The notes: generated by a model not told the origin, from the letters alone. Positions 7,717-16,611 are shown, counted from the first letter of the stretch. The stretch: DNA of 45,057 bases from RGUW01 sp040399325 (GCA_040399325.1 JBBASJ010000013.1:1-45057); one strand, 5' to 3'. A program made the numbers and translations.

Positions 7717-9384
7717 GTGATGGCACCTGAGCACGACCCCATCGCTGGCACCCCCTGGGATGTGGTGGTCGTGGGCTGTGGTGCGGCAGGGCTGATGACA
7801 GCCCTCGAGCTGCCGCCGTCCCTGCGTGTGTTGCTGATCAGCAAGGACAGCTCCCCCCGCTCGGCCAGCCGCTGGGCCCAGGGCGGCATCGCCGCGGTGA
7901 CCCGCCCCGAAGACAGCCTCAGCGCCCATGCCGACGACACCCTGCGGGCCGGTGCCGGGCTGTGTGATGCCACGGCGGTCGACGTGCTTGTTCAGGAGGC
8001 TCCGGGCTGCGTCGCCCGCCTGCTGGACCTGGGCATGGCCTTCGACCACGACGGTGGCGAGCTGAGCACCACGCTTGAGGCCGCCCACAGCCACCGGCGT
8101 GTGCTGCATGCCCAGGACCGCACCGGCGGCGCCCTGGTCGACGCCCTGGAACGGCAGGTTCTGGCCCGCCCCAATGTGATCCAACGCAAGGGCGTCATGG
8201 CCCTGCAGCTGTGGATGGACCAGGGTCGTTGCCGCGGCCTGCAGGTTCTCGATGGCGATCGGGTCGGCTGGCTCAGCAGCCAGGCGGTGGTGCTGGCCAG
8301 CGGCGGCGGCGGCCATCTGTTTGCCCACACCACCAATCCGGCCCAGGCCAGCGGCGATGGCCTGGCGATGGCCTGGCAGGCCGGTGCGGTACTGCGGGAC
8401 CTCGAATTCGTGCAGTTTCACCCCACCGCCCTGATGCTGCCGGGGGCGCCGCACTTTCTGATCTCAGAGGCGGTGCGCGGGGAGGGGGCGCGCCTGCACG
8501 ATGCCGCCGGCCGCAGTCCGGTGGCCGGGCTTGCCGGAGCTGATCTGGCACCCCGCGACCAGGTGAGCCGTGCCCTGGCGCGCACCATGGCCGCCCAGGG
8601 CGTCGACCACGTCTGGCTTGACCTGCGCCCGGTGGGCGAGCAACGCCTGCTGGCCCAGTTCCCCACGATCCTGGGCCGCTGCCGGGAGCTGGGGCTGGAA
8701 CCGCTCACCGGTTCGATCCCGGTGGCGCCGGCAGCCCATTACTGGATGGGCGGCATCGGCACCGACCTCCATGCGGCCACCTCGGTCGCAGGGCTCTACG
8801 CCGTCGGTGAAGTGGCCAGCACCGGCGTGCATGGCGCCAACCGGCTGGCCAGCAACTCCTTGATGGAGTGCCTGGTCTTTGCCCGACGGCTGGCCCGGCA
8901 TCTGGCCGCCAGCCTGACCAGCGGAGCCGTGGCGCCGCCGCCTCCGGCTGTGGACGGCCCCGACCTCGCCCCAGCCGGCATGGCGGCCGGCGACACCCAC
9001 CTGCAGGCCCTGCAGCAGAGGCTGCGCCAACTGTGCTGGAACGCCGCCGGGGTGGAGCGGCGCGGCGATCTCATGATTCAGGCGCTGGCGCAGGTCAGGC
9101 AGCAACGGCAAGCGCTGGAGCAGTGGCCCCAGCTGCGTCAGCTGAGCCGCCTGGAGCCCGGCACAGGGCTGGCCGTTGGTCGCGAATCCAAGGCTGGATT
9201 GCGGGCGCAGGTCGACCTTCAGCACCGGCTGGTGCTGGCCGAACTGCTGATCGGCGCCGCCCTGTTTCGCTGTGAAAGCCGCGGCGGTCACCACCGCACC
9301 GATGCACCGGCCAGCCAGCCGTTCTGGCAACGCCACACCCTGCAGCAGATCGGCCGGGCGATGGCGACTGGAGCCGTCAGTTGA
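7717..9384 (+). CDS. nadB: L-aspartate oxidase NadB
   Basis: This FAD enzyme oxidises L-aspartate to iminoaspartate, the first step of NAD synthesis; NadA is not in the window. The 555-aa protein opens with a Rossmann FAD motif (VVVGCGAAGLMTALEL), followed by SRWAQGGIAAV. It carries the family segments DLEFVQFHPTAL, SEAVRGEGARL and LYAVGEVASTGVHGANRLASNS near residues 363-386. The C-terminal helical domain is present. GTG at 7717 and ATG at 7720 are both possible starts; neither has a visible Shine-Dalgarno because the hairpin ends at 7714. It converges on the VKOR gene. Confidence 0.93.
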   Translation: MMAPEHDPIAGTPWDVVVVGCGAAGLMTALELPPSLRVLLISKDSSPRSASRWAQGGIAAVTRPEDSLSAHADDTLRAGAGLCDATAVDVLVQEAPGCVARLLDLGMAFDHDGGELSTTLEAAHSHRRVLHAQDRTGGALVDALERQVLARPNVIQRKGVMALQLWMDQGRCRGLQVLDGDRVGWLSSQAVVLASGGGGHLFAHTTNPAQASGDGLAMAWQAGAVLRDLEFVQFHPTALMLPGAPHFLISEAVRGEGARLHDAAGRSPVAGLAGADLAPRDQVSRALARTMAAQGVDHVWLDLRPVGEQRLLAQFPTILGRCRELGLEPLTGSIPVAPAAHYWMGGIGTDLHAATSVAGLYAVGEVASTGVHGANRLASNSLMECLVFARRLARHLAASLTSGAVAPPPPAVDGPDLAPAGMAAGDTHLQALQQRLRQLCWNAAGVERRGDLMIQALAQVRQQRQALEQWPQLRQLSRLEPGTGLAVGRESKAGLRAQVDLQHRLVLAELLIGAALFRCESRGGHHRTDAPASQPFWQRHTLQQIGRAMATGAVS

Positions 9385-9402
9385 TGAAGCCGTCAGTTGA
9401 TG
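9372..9402. repeat. 16-bp tandem duplication over the nadB stop
   Basis: AGCCGTCAGTTGATGA (9372-9387) is repeated directly at 9388-9402, with only the last base differing. The nadB TGA (9382-9384) lies in the first copy. The repeat fills most of the 25-bp gap to the convergent VKOR gene. Confidence 0.8.
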
Positions 9403-9409
9403 GAGGTGC

Positions 9410-10363
9410 TCAGTTGGGAGCCACTCCGGTTGCAGGGGTCACCAACTGAGGGAAGCCAACCAGGTTGGCCAGCTTCTGCAGGGGTTTGACGCCCGAATCG
9501 ACCGTCCCGTTGATCTCCCATGAGGGGTATCCCTCGATGCCCTTGCTCTGGCAGAGCTCGGCCTGACTGTTCTGTCCATCGGGGGCGCACTCGATCACCT
9601 TGAGGCGAGCCGCGGCCTCCTTGCCGAACAACTGCTTCTGATCGTGGCAGTGGGGGCACCAGTAAGCCGAATACATCACCGCACCACTGGCGGTGAGCTT
9701 GTCGGCCAGAGCCAGGGTGGTCGGCGTGCTGACCGTGGTGACAGGAATCGGAGCCCCCTTGGCCGTGAGCACAGCCGGACGGTTGACGGCTGCAGCCCAG
9801 CCCAGGCCCAGCACAGCCACCACCAGGGCCACCAGGATGCCCCTGAACAGCAGCTGGCCGCGGTCGGCCCAGTCCCCCTGCATCAGGCTGAGCACCCACA
9901 GCGAGAGGCTCAGCAGGGCCGAGAGAATGCAGAACGGGCAGCAGTCGCGGATGGCCAAGGCCATCACCCCGACCAGCACCAGACTGAACACCGCCATGGC
10001 GGTGCTCAGCACAAACACACCCCAACGGCAGGGAGCCAGCACGGCTGGGCTCTGGGCCACCAGCGGCAACACCGCCAGCACCAGCATGGCCCCATAGGCC
10101 AGCAGCCCGAACAACGACAGGGGCTGGCCCAGCAGGGTGCCCCAGGCACTGGAGAGCACCTTGTCGCAGCCGTTGCAGCCGAAAAAGCCCTGGCTGCCGC
10201 AGCTGAGCGCACCGAGCACCCCCCACGTGTTGAGGGTGATCGAGCCGGTATCGATCACGCCAATGGTGGCCAGCACGGCCATCACCACCCGCACCCAGCG
10301 GGGGCCGCTCTCAGGCCGGCGGCGCTGGGAACTGAGGCGCTCACTGAGGCGACTGGAGGTCAC
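9410..10363 (-). CDS. VKOR-thioredoxin fusion, disulfide-forming membrane oxidase
   Basis: The N-terminal vitamin K epoxide reductase-like four-helix domain has CGSQGFFGCNGC in its first periplasmic loop and the quinone-side CPFC motif later. It is fused to a C-terminal thioredoxin-like domain with CPHC and a cis-Pro region (EGYPSWEING). In cyanobacteria such fusions oxidise substrate cysteines in the periplasm or thylakoid lumen and pass electrons to quinone. I prefer the GTG at 10363 (317 aa). The reading frame stays open to 10459, but the extra residues run into the divergent rimO start and look non-coding. Two extra cysteines follow CPHC (IECAPD and ELCQS), as in other cyanobacterial fusions. 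Confidence 0.87.
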   Translation of the reverse strand: MTSSRLSERLSSQRRRPESGPRWVRVVMAVLATIGVIDTGSITLNTWGVLGALSCGSQGFFGCNGCDKVLSSAWGTLLGQPLSLFGLLAYGAMLVLAVLPLVAQSPAVLAPCRWGVFVLSTAMAVFSLVLVGVMALAIRDCCPFCILSALLSLSLWVLSLMQGDWADRGQLLFRGILVALVVAVLGLGWAAAVNRPAVLTAKGAPIPVTTVSTPTTLALADKLTASGAVMYSAYWCPHCHDQKQLFGKEAAARLKVIECAPDGQNSQAELCQSKGIEGYPSWEINGTVDSGVKPLQKLANLVGFPQLVTPATGVAPN

Positions 10364-10446
10364 GCGCAAGGCATCGGCGGTGGCCCGATTCTCGCAGCAG
10401 CCGTCCCATAGGGTGGAACCGGCGTCTGCCGACAGCCCAGCTGCCC

Positions 10447-11823
10447 ATGACCAAGCCAACCGTGGCCTTTGCCCACCTGGGCTGCGAAAAGAACCGGGTG
10501 GACACCGAGCACATGCTGGGCCTGCTGGCGCAGGCCGGCTATGGCGTCAGCGCCGACGAGAACGACGCCGCCGTGGTGGTGGTCAACACCTGCAGCTTCA
10601 TCCAGGACGCCCGCGAAGAGTCGGTGCGCACCCTGGTGGAACTGGCCGAACAGGGCAAGGAGCTGATCATTGCCGGCTGCCTGGCCCAGCATTTCCAGGA
10701 GGAGCTGCTCGACAGCCTGCCCGAAGCCAAAGCGATTGTGGGCACCGGCGATTACCAGCACATCGTGAGCGTGCTCGAGCGCGTCGAAGCCGGCGAGCGC
10801 GTCAACCAGGTCAGCGCCAACCCCACGTTCGTGGGCGACGAGCACCTGCCCCGGTACCGCACCACCAGTGAGGCGATCGCCTACCTCAAGGTGGCCGAAG
10901 GCTGCGACTACCGCTGCGCCTTCTGCATCATTCCCAGACTGCGGGGTGACCAGCGCTCGCGCACGATCGCGAGCATCGTGGCCGAGGCCCGGCAGCTGGC
11001 AACCCAGGGGGTCAAGGAGCTGGTGCTGATCAGCCAGATCACGACCAACTACGGCCTTGACCTGGCGGGCAAACCCCAGCTCGCCGAGCTGCTGCGCGCC
11101 CTCGGAGAGGTGGAGATCCCCTGGATCCGGGTGCACTACGCCTACCCGACCGGCCTGACGCCCGAGGTGCTGGCGGCCTACCGGGAGGTGCCCAATGTGC
11201 TCCCCTACCTGGATCTGCCGCTGCAGCACAGCCACCCCGAGGTGCTGCGGGCGATGAACCGCCCCTGGCAGGCCGACGTGACCGCAGGCGTGCTGGCGCG
11301 CATCCGCGCGCAGCTGCCCGAGGCGGTGCTGCGCACGACCTTCATCGTCGGCTTTCCCGGCGAAACCGAGGAGCACTTTGAGCACCTGCTCGCTTTTGTG
11401 GCCGAGCAACGCTTCGACCACGTGGGTGTGTTCACCTTCTCGGCAGAAGAGGGCACACCTGCGGCAGAGCTTGCGGATCAGGTGCCGGCCGAGGTGGCGG
11501 CCGCGCGCAAGGACCGTCTGATGGCCCTGCAGCAGCCGATCGCCGCCGCACGCAACGCGGCCTGGGTGGGCCGCATCGTCGATGTGCTGATCGAACAGGA
11601 GAACCCCTCAACCGGCGAGATGCTGGGCCGCTGCGCCCGCTTCGCCCCCGAGGTCGACGGCGAGGTCCGGGTGCTGCCCGGCGAGGGCGGTCTCTGCGCC
11701 GCCCCGGGCACGATGGTGCCGGTGCGGATCACCGCGGCCGACACCTATGACCTGATCGGTGAGGTCGTCGGTGCCGGAGCCATGGTGAACGACGCGCTGG
11801 CTGCCAGGCGGATCGGCACTTGA
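10447..11823 (+). CDS. rimO: Ribosomal protein S12 methylthiotransferase RimO
   Basis: RimO is a radical SAM methylthiotransferase acting on the conserved aspartate of ribosomal protein S12. The 458-aa protein has the N-terminal UPF0004 domain (FAHLGCEKNRVDTEHMLG, then NTCSFIQDAREES and GCLAQ), which supplies three cluster-binding cysteines. The radical SAM motif CDYRCAFCIIP follows near residue 152, with the RLRGDQRSR segment specific to RimO rather than MiaB. A C-terminal TRAM domain ends the protein. ATG start. Its stop overlaps the TTG start of the next gene by 4 bp. Confidence 0.95.
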   Translation: MTKPTVAFAHLGCEKNRVDTEHMLGLLAQAGYGVSADENDAAVVVVNTCSFIQDAREESVRTLVELAEQGKELIIAGCLAQHFQEELLDSLPEAKAIVGTGDYQHIVSVLERVEAGERVNQVSANPTFVGDEHLPRYRTTSEAIAYLKVAEGCDYRCAFCIIPRLRGDQRSRTIASIVAEARQLATQGVKELVLISQITTNYGLDLAGKPQLAELLRALGEVEIPWIRVHYAYPTGLTPEVLAAYREVPNVLPYLDLPLQHSHPEVLRAMNRPWQADVTAGVLARIRAQLPEAVLRTTFIVGFPGETEEHFEHLLAFVAEQRFDHVGVFTFSAEEGTPAAELADQVPAEVAAARKDRLMALQQPIAAARNAAWVGRIVDVLIEQENPSTGEMLGRCARFAPEVDGEVRVLPGEGGLCAAPGTMVPVRITAADTYDLIGEVVGAGAMVNDALAARRIGT

Positions 11824-13061
11824 TCCACCCCTGGCTGAGGCGCCATCAGCGCCTCATGTTTCTGGTGGCCTCGGGCCTGAGCACGGCTGGATCGTTTGCG
11901 GGAATCACGGCCAAGGGCTGGATTCTGATCCAGGGCAATGACAATCCGCTGGTGCTGGCCCTGCACTTCGGCGCCCTGGCCCTGCCGTCGCTGGCGGTGA
12001 GCGGCCCCGCCGGCGTGTTGACCGACCGGCTGGGCAGCGAGGCCATGTTGATCAAGGCCCAATGGGGCCTGTTTGGCGCCGCGGTGCTGGGGGCGGTGGC
12101 GATCCCGCTCACCACAGGGCAGCTGCAGGTGGGTCTGCTGTTGCTCAGCACCCTGCTGATCGGCATCGCCAGCACGTTCGAGCTCACCGCGCGCAGCAAA
12201 TACTGCGCCCTGCTGATCGACGAACCCGCTCAGCTGGCCCCCTATCTGGCGAGCTTCTCGGTGGTGTTCAACGTGGGCAAGCTGGTGGGTCCGCCCCTGG
12301 GCGGCTGGCTCCTGGCACTGAGCGGACCCACCACCGCCCTGGCCCTCGATGCGGCCACCTACCTGCTGCCGATCGCCACGATCGTGTGGCTGCTGCTGCC
12401 CAACCGAGGCGCCGAACAGACCAGCCGCATCGAGGGCAAGCCCGCCAGCGAAGCCAACCTGCAGGCGGCGTGGGATGGCTGTGGAGCCGTGTTGCGCCAT
12501 GTGCTGCGGTTCACCGCTGTGGCCTGTCTGGTGGTGTTCTTCCATCCGGGCCTGGCACCGCTGATGGCCAGGCAGGTGCTCGATGGCAGTCCGCAGGCCC
12601 TCGGCACCTTCACCGCGGTGCTGGCCGCCGGAAGCATCAGCGGCGGCCTGGTGCTGCAACGCAACAGCCGCTGGTTGAGCGGCAGACCCGGCCTGCTGCT
12701 CGGAGGCTGCACGCTGATCACCGGACTGGCCCAGGTGGGCCTGGGCAGCAGCCGTGGGGCCGCGGCCGGACTGGTCATGACCTTTGTGATCGGCGCCGGC
12801 ACCGCCAGCTTGCTGGCAGGGGTCAACCTGATCGTGCAGGTGGGCTCTGCGCAGCGCATACGCGGCCGCATGGCAGGCCTCAGCCAGATCGCCTTTCTGG
12901 GGGGTGGCGGCCTCAGTGGACTGCTGGCCGCCGTGATCACCCTCTCGTGGGGCCTGGGACCCTGCCTGAGTTTGCTGGGGAGTCTGGGGATCGGCCTGGG
13001 CGTTCTGGAGTTGTTTCGCCGCGGAAGGTCACGGCTGGCCGAACCCAGCACGCTCGGTTAA
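11820..13061 (+). CDS. MFS transporter (MFS_3/EntS-like)
   Basis: This 413-aa polytopic protein has about 12 hydrophobic helices and the conserved loop GPAGVLTDRLGS between helices 2 and 3. It resembles the EntS/MFS_3 group of drug or siderophore exporters; substrate is unknown. The TTG at 11820 overlaps the rimO stop, favouring translational coupling. An ATG 12 codons further in (about 11856) is a plausible alternative. The stop TAA lies in the first copy of a 12-bp tandem repeat. It converges on petL. Confidence 0.8.
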   Translation: MIHPWLRRHQRLMFLVASGLSTAGSFAGITAKGWILIQGNDNPLVLALHFGALALPSLAVSGPAGVLTDRLGSEAMLIKAQWGLFGAAVLGAVAIPLTTGQLQVGLLLLSTLLIGIASTFELTARSKYCALLIDEPAQLAPYLASFSVVFNVGKLVGPPLGGWLLALSGPTTALALDAATYLLPIATIVWLLLPNRGAEQTSRIEGKPASEANLQAAWDGCGAVLRHVLRFTAVACLVVFFHPGLAPLMARQVLDGSPQALGTFTAVLAAGSISGGLVLQRNSRWLSGRPGLLLGGCTLITGLAQVGLGSSRGAAAGLVMTFVIGAGTASLLAGVNLIVQVGSAQRIRGRMAGLSQIAFLGGGGLSGLLAAVITLSWGLGPCLSLLGSLGIGLGVLELFRRGRSRLAEPSTLG

Positions 13062-13078
13062 CGACGCGGTTAACGACG
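13055..13078. repeat. 12-bp tandem duplication over the MFS stop
   Basis: CGGTTAACGACG is present twice in direct contact (13055-13066 and 13067-13078). The TAA stop (13059-13061) is inside copy one. Each copy holds the palindrome GTTAAC. Confidence 0.8.
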
Positions 13079-13105
13079 CGGCATCCGGTCTGACGCTTGG
13101 GGCGT

Positions 13106-13198
13106 TCAGATCAGCCTGAGGCCGCGCAGTACGACGGTGGCCATCAATGCGGTGGCCAGGCCACCACCCACCAGCGCCAGATAAATCGCAATGCCCAT
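13106..13198 (-). CDS. petL: Cytochrome b6f subunit PetL (30 aa)
   Basis: This 30-residue single-helix protein was found by reading the strand directly: MGIAIYLALVGGG, a hydrophobic middle, and the end VVLRGLRLI. Size, one central transmembrane helix and the I/L-K/R-L-I C-terminus match PetL, a small peripheral subunit that stabilises the cytochrome b6f dimer. A GAGG ribosome-binding site lies 6 nt before the ATG. It stands alone, converging on the MFS gene and divergent from the DUF4070 gene. The match to PetL is by pattern; PetG and PetN look different, so I consider this likely rather than certain. Confidence 0.75.
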   Translation of the reverse strand: MGIAIYLALVGGGLATALMATVVLRGLRLI

Positions 13199-13409
13199 GA
13201 CAGACCTCAGGATGTGAGGGCCATTACAGCAGAGCTGCAGCCCGCCGGGGCCCCGCCTGGATCACTTAGGGTCAATTGGGCCCCTGTGTGGGGTCGCAAC
13301 CATCGTCCTCAAGCCCCGTAGCTGCCTTCAGCACCAGCCCATCACCGCTCGCACCACTTCCTCCAGCTGACGCGCAAGCGCTCTGGCCCGCCCAACTGAC
13401 GCCCGCCTC
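13199..13409. other. Divergent spacer petL / DUF4070 gene
   Basis: A 211-bp gap between divergent genes that should hold both promoters. TTGACC is seen on the minus strand near 13270 and a TGTAATGG element near 13225, but spacing is not canonical, so I do not assign a promoter. No further small ORF with a ribosome-binding site was found. Confidence 0.3.
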
Positions 13410-15008
13410 ATGCGCACGCTCTTCATCTACCCGGAGTTCCCGAAAACCTTCTGGAGCTACGAAAAGATCCTGGAGCTGGTGAACCGCAAGGTGCTGCTGC
13501 CGCCCCTGGGTCTGGTGACGGTCGCCGCTCTGCTGCCCCAGCGCTGGGAGATGAAGCTGGTCGATCGCAACGTGCGAGAGGTCACCCCAGAAGAGTGGGA
13601 CTGGGCTGAGCTGGTGGTGATTTCGGGGATGATCGTGCAGAAGGCCGACATGGCCGTGCAGATCGCCCGCGCCAAGGAGCGCGGTCTGCCGGTGGCCGTT
13701 GGTGGTCCGTTCGCCAGCTCCACACCCGATGCCCCCGAGCTTGAGCTGGCCGACTTCAAAGTGCTCGACGAAGGGGAGATCACCCTGCCCCTGTTCATCG
13801 AAGCGATCGAGCGCGGCGAACGGGGCGGCCGCTTCAGTGCCGAGGGCGAAAAACCCGATGTGACCGCCACACCGGTGCCGCGCTTCGACCTGCTGCAGCT
13901 CGACGCCTATGACTCGATGAGCGTGCAGTTCTCGCGCGGTTGTCCGTTTCAGTGCGAGTTCTGCGACATCATCGTGCTCTACGGCCGCAAACCGCGCACC
14001 AAGACCCCCGAGCAGTTGATCGCCGAGCTGCAGCGGCTCTACGACCTGGGTTGGCGGCGTTCGATCTTTCTTGTCGACGACAACTTCATCGGCAACAAGC
14101 GCAACGCCAAGCTGCTGCTGCCTGCCCTCAAGTCGTGGCAGATCGAGCACGGCTACCCGTTCAGCTTTGCCACCGAGGCCTCGGTGGACCTGGCCAGCGA
14201 CGACGAACTGATGGAGATGATGGCCGAGTGCCGTTTTGACTCGGTCTTCCTGGGCATCGAGACCCCCGATGCCGCCAGCCTCGAAACCGCCAAGAAACTG
14301 CAAAACACCCGCAGCTCCCTGGAAGAGTCGGTCGACCGCATCGGCAGCTACGGCATCCGCGTGATGGCGGGCTTCATCATCGGCTTCGACGGCGAAAAGA
14401 GCGGTGCCGGTGATCGCATCGTCGAGTTTGTGAGTCGCACCGGCATTCCCGCGGCGATGATGGGCATGTTGCAGGCCCTGCCCAACACCGGTCTGTGGCA
14501 CCGCCTCGAAAAGGAAGGCCGGCTGATCCAGGACAAGGACGCCGCCAAGGGGGTCAACCAGACCAACCTGCTGAATTTTGTGCCGACCCGTCCGATCCGC
14601 GAGATCGCCAGCGAATACGTCGATGCCTTCTGCCGGCTCTACGAGCCCCACGCCTACATCGACCGGGTCACGCACTACTACATGAAGATGGGTCTGCCCC
14701 GCTGGCAGCAGTACGTGCCGGCGGCCTTCGGCAAGGCCTCCCTGCCCGCCTGGACCGACGTGCGCGCCCTCCTGATTGTGATCTGGCGCCAGGGCATCAA
14801 ACGTGACACCCGCTGGCGCTTCTGGCGGGCCCTGCTCAAGGTGGGGCGGCACAATCCCGGCGTGCTCGAGCAGTTTCTTGTGGTCCTCGCCCACAACGAA
14901 CACTTCCTCGAGTACCGCGCGGTGGTTACCCAGGAGATCGGCGAGCAGCTGGCCGCGCTGCCCCCCGAGGAGCCAGCGGCCCCGGTGCGTCAGCTGCAGC
15001 CGGTCTGA
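13410..15008 (+). CDS. B12-binding radical SAM protein (DUF4070)
   Basis: This 532-aa protein has an N-terminal cobalamin-binding-like fold (LFIYPEFPKTFWSYEKILEL through VAVGGPFASS). The radical SAM domain carries CPFQCEFC (CX3CX2C) near residue 181, and a DUF4070 C-terminus follows (FVPTRP, YEPHAYIDR). The family uses B12 and SAM, usually for C-methylation or ring chemistry. The hopanoid C-2 methylase HpnP is a member, but most cyanobacterial members are uncharacterised paralogues, so I do not assign HpnP. The start ATG is followed by the typical MRTLFIYPEFP N-terminus. It ends 12 bp from the convergent DUF4346 gene. Confidence 0.85.
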   Translation: MRTLFIYPEFPKTFWSYEKILELVNRKVLLPPLGLVTVAALLPQRWEMKLVDRNVREVTPEEWDWAELVVISGMIVQKADMAVQIARAKERGLPVAVGGPFASSTPDAPELELADFKVLDEGEITLPLFIEAIERGERGGRFSAEGEKPDVTATPVPRFDLLQLDAYDSMSVQFSRGCPFQCEFCDIIVLYGRKPRTKTPEQLIAELQRLYDLGWRRSIFLVDDNFIGNKRNAKLLLPALKSWQIEHGYPFSFATEASVDLASDDELMEMMAECRFDSVFLGIETPDAASLETAKKLQNTRSSLEESVDRIGSYGIRVMAGFIIGFDGEKSGAGDRIVEFVSRTGIPAAMMGMLQALPNTGLWHRLEKEGRLIQDKDAAKGVNQTNLLNFVPTRPIREIASEYVDAFCRLYEPHAYIDRVTHYYMKMGLPRWQQYVPAAFGKASLPAWTDVRALLIVIWRQGIKRDTRWRFWRALLKVGRHNPGVLEQFLVVLAHNEHFLEYRAVVTQEIGEQLAALPPEEPAAPVRQLQPV

Positions 15009-15020
15009 GCCGGTTGCAGC

Positions 15021-15419
15021 TCAATCCTGGATGTAGGCGTCACCATGGAGCAGGCAGTGTTCGGCGCGCTGCAGCTCGCGGCCCAGATACAGGGCATGGT
15101 CGAGCCGGCTCAGTGGGTGCGGCCCCTCCCCTTCGGTGAGCTGGATGCCGAGTTGCTTGGCGCTCGATGCCCGCCAGATGGCGAGCGGCCGCCGCGGCCC
15201 TGCCCCGCGGCAGCTGAGCACGGCACCGGTCTCGGGATCGGTCGCCAGGCCGCGGTCGTCGATGCCGTTGCCGTAGTGCTCGACCACCAGCTGGGCGGCC
15301 CCGTGGTCGACCCTGATCAGAAAATACCCGTCGGGATCCAGGGCGATGAACCGTTGCGACAAGCGGGCATCCAGCTCGGTGAGCTGACGCTGCTGTTCAG
15401 GGCTCAGGGGTTGGGGCAT
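15021..15419 (-). CDS. DUF4346-family protein
   Basis: This 132-aa soluble protein has FIALDPDGYFLIRVD near residues 24-38, then ATDPETGAVLSCRG and HPLSRLDHALYLGRELQRAE, ending in DAYIQD. This matches a cyanobacterial DUF4346 protein sometimes annotated as related to dihydropteroate synthase; function is unknown. I placed the start at the ATG at 15419, giving a 23-bp overlap with the end of the upstream gene. A longer open frame to 16190 is a shadow of that gene. Confidence 0.75.
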   Translation of the reverse strand: MPQPLSPEQQRQLTELDARLSQRFIALDPDGYFLIRVDHGAAQLVVEHYGNGIDDRGLATDPETGAVLSCRGAGPRRPLAIWRASSAKQLGIQLTEGEGPHPLSRLDHALYLGRELQRAEHCLLHGDAYIQD

Positions 15420-16611
15420 GGGGTGGATCGTAAGCAGCCGTGAACGGCAGCTCGGCGTTGATCGCCTCGATCTGCGCCCGCATCTGTTCGTTGGCCCCAG
15501 GCAGCCACTGCTGCAGGATCGCGGCGAAACGCCGGTCGCTCCAGCGATGCAGGCTGATGCGGGGCTCGGCCACAAAGCCGCGGCGGCGCTTGTGACTGCC
15601 GCCGGCGCCGGGGTCAAACCGGGTGATGCCCTGCTCGATTGCCCACGCAATCGGGGCGTAGTAACAGACCTCGAAATGGAGGTTCTCCAGCTCCACGGCA
15701 CTGCCCCAGTAGCGGCCCCACAGCTGGTCGGCGCCGCGCACACACAACGACATCGCCAGGGGATCGGCGGCGGGGCCTGAGCCGCTGGGGTGGGCCGCAA
15801 ACAGCACCAGGTGCTCGCGCAGATCACTAGCTGCCGCTCGAAAAAAAGCCTCGGTGAGGTATTTGCTGCCCCAGGGCCCCCAACGCGCACAGTGCATGGC
15901 ATAGAAGTCATGCATGCGCGCGAGCAGGGCCGGCGGAATCGCGTCACCGGCCAGCGGCGTGACCGCCAGGCCAGCCGCCTCGACGGCCCGCCGCTCACGC
16001 TTGATATTGCGACGCTGGTTGGCGTTGAAGCTGGCCAGATAGTCATCAAAGCCCGCAAAGCCCGGGTTGGTCCAGGTGCTCTGCTGGTTGAGCCAGGGCG
16101 CACACCCTGCGGCTTCGGCCAGGGGCGCCCAGGCGGGATCGACATAGAGAAAATTGACGCTGAGGATGCCGTGCTCCAGGCAGAAGCCATCGATCAGCTC
16201 GAGCATCAGCGCGGTGAGCTGGGCAGCGTCTTCAGCCGGATCGATCCAGAAGCGGTAGCCCATGACAGGGCTCACCGGGCTCATGCCCACCAATTTGGGG
16301 TAGTAGCGCAGACCCAGCCGTGCAGCGAGCTCGGCAAAGCTCTGGTCAAAGACAAATTCGCCGTAGCTGTGGCCCTTGAGATACAGCGGGGCCACCGCCA
16401 CAAGCTGATCGCCGCGCCAGAGGCCCAGCGGGCAGCTCTGCCAGCCCTGCTCCGGCACGATGCTGCCGCTGCTCTCAAGCTGCTGCAACCAGCGCCAGCG
16501 GTAGAAGGGCAACGGTGCCGGGCTACCGCTGGCGGCGGCCAGCAACCGGTCCCACTGCGTTTCGGGTAGGTCGGCGATGCCACGGTGCCAGCGGGCCTGC
16601 AAAGCAGCCAT
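15397..16611 (-). CDS. Peptidogalycan/GNAT-type acyltransferase (DUF482)
   Basis: This 404-aa protein resembles the peptidogalycan biosynthesis family, which has FemAB/GNAT-like folds and presumably transfers an acyl or aminoacyl group. Characteristic pieces are PLYLKGHSYGEFVFDQSFAE, LGLRYYPKLVGMSPVSPV, NQRRNIKRERRAV and FDPGAGGSHKRRRGF near the C-terminus. The frame stays open upstream to 16881, but that part is Pro/Ala/Gly-rich, overlaps the divergent gene at 16665, and lacks domain similarity. I therefore start at the ATG at 16611. The acceptor is unknown; a cell-wall or envelope role is inferred. Confidence 0.8.
   Translation of the reverse strand: MAALQARWHRGIADLPETQWDRLLAAASGSPAPLPFYRWRWLQQLESSGSIVPEQGWQSCPLGLWRGDQLVAVAPLYLKGHSYGEFVFDQSFAELAARLGLRYYPKLVGMSPVSPVMGYRFWIDPAEDAAQLTALMLELIDGFCLEHGILSVNFLYVDPAWAPLAEAAGCAPWLNQQSTWTNPGFAGFDDYLASFNANQRRNIKRERRAVEAAGLAVTPLAGDAIPPALLARMHDFYAMHCARWGPWGSKYLTEAFFRAAASDLREHLVLFAAHPSGSGPAADPLAMSLCVRGADQLWGRYWGSAVELENLHFEVCYYAPIAWAIEQGITRFDPGAGGSHKRRRGFVAEPRISLHRWSDRRFAAILQQWLPGANEQMRAQIEAINAELPFTAAYDPPHAPTPEP

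Noticed and set aside
13106..13198. The 30-aa gene as PetG, PetN or a PSII small subunit
   Set aside because: The C-terminal LRGLRLI fits PetL best; PetG and PetN have different ends and the PSII small subunits differ in helix position.
15420..16190. Long minus-strand frame continuing upstream of the DUF4346 gene
   Set aside because: It lies over the acyltransferase gene in another frame, with the Arg/Ser/Pro-rich composition of a GC-rich shadow; the DUF4346 homology begins at the ATG at 15419.
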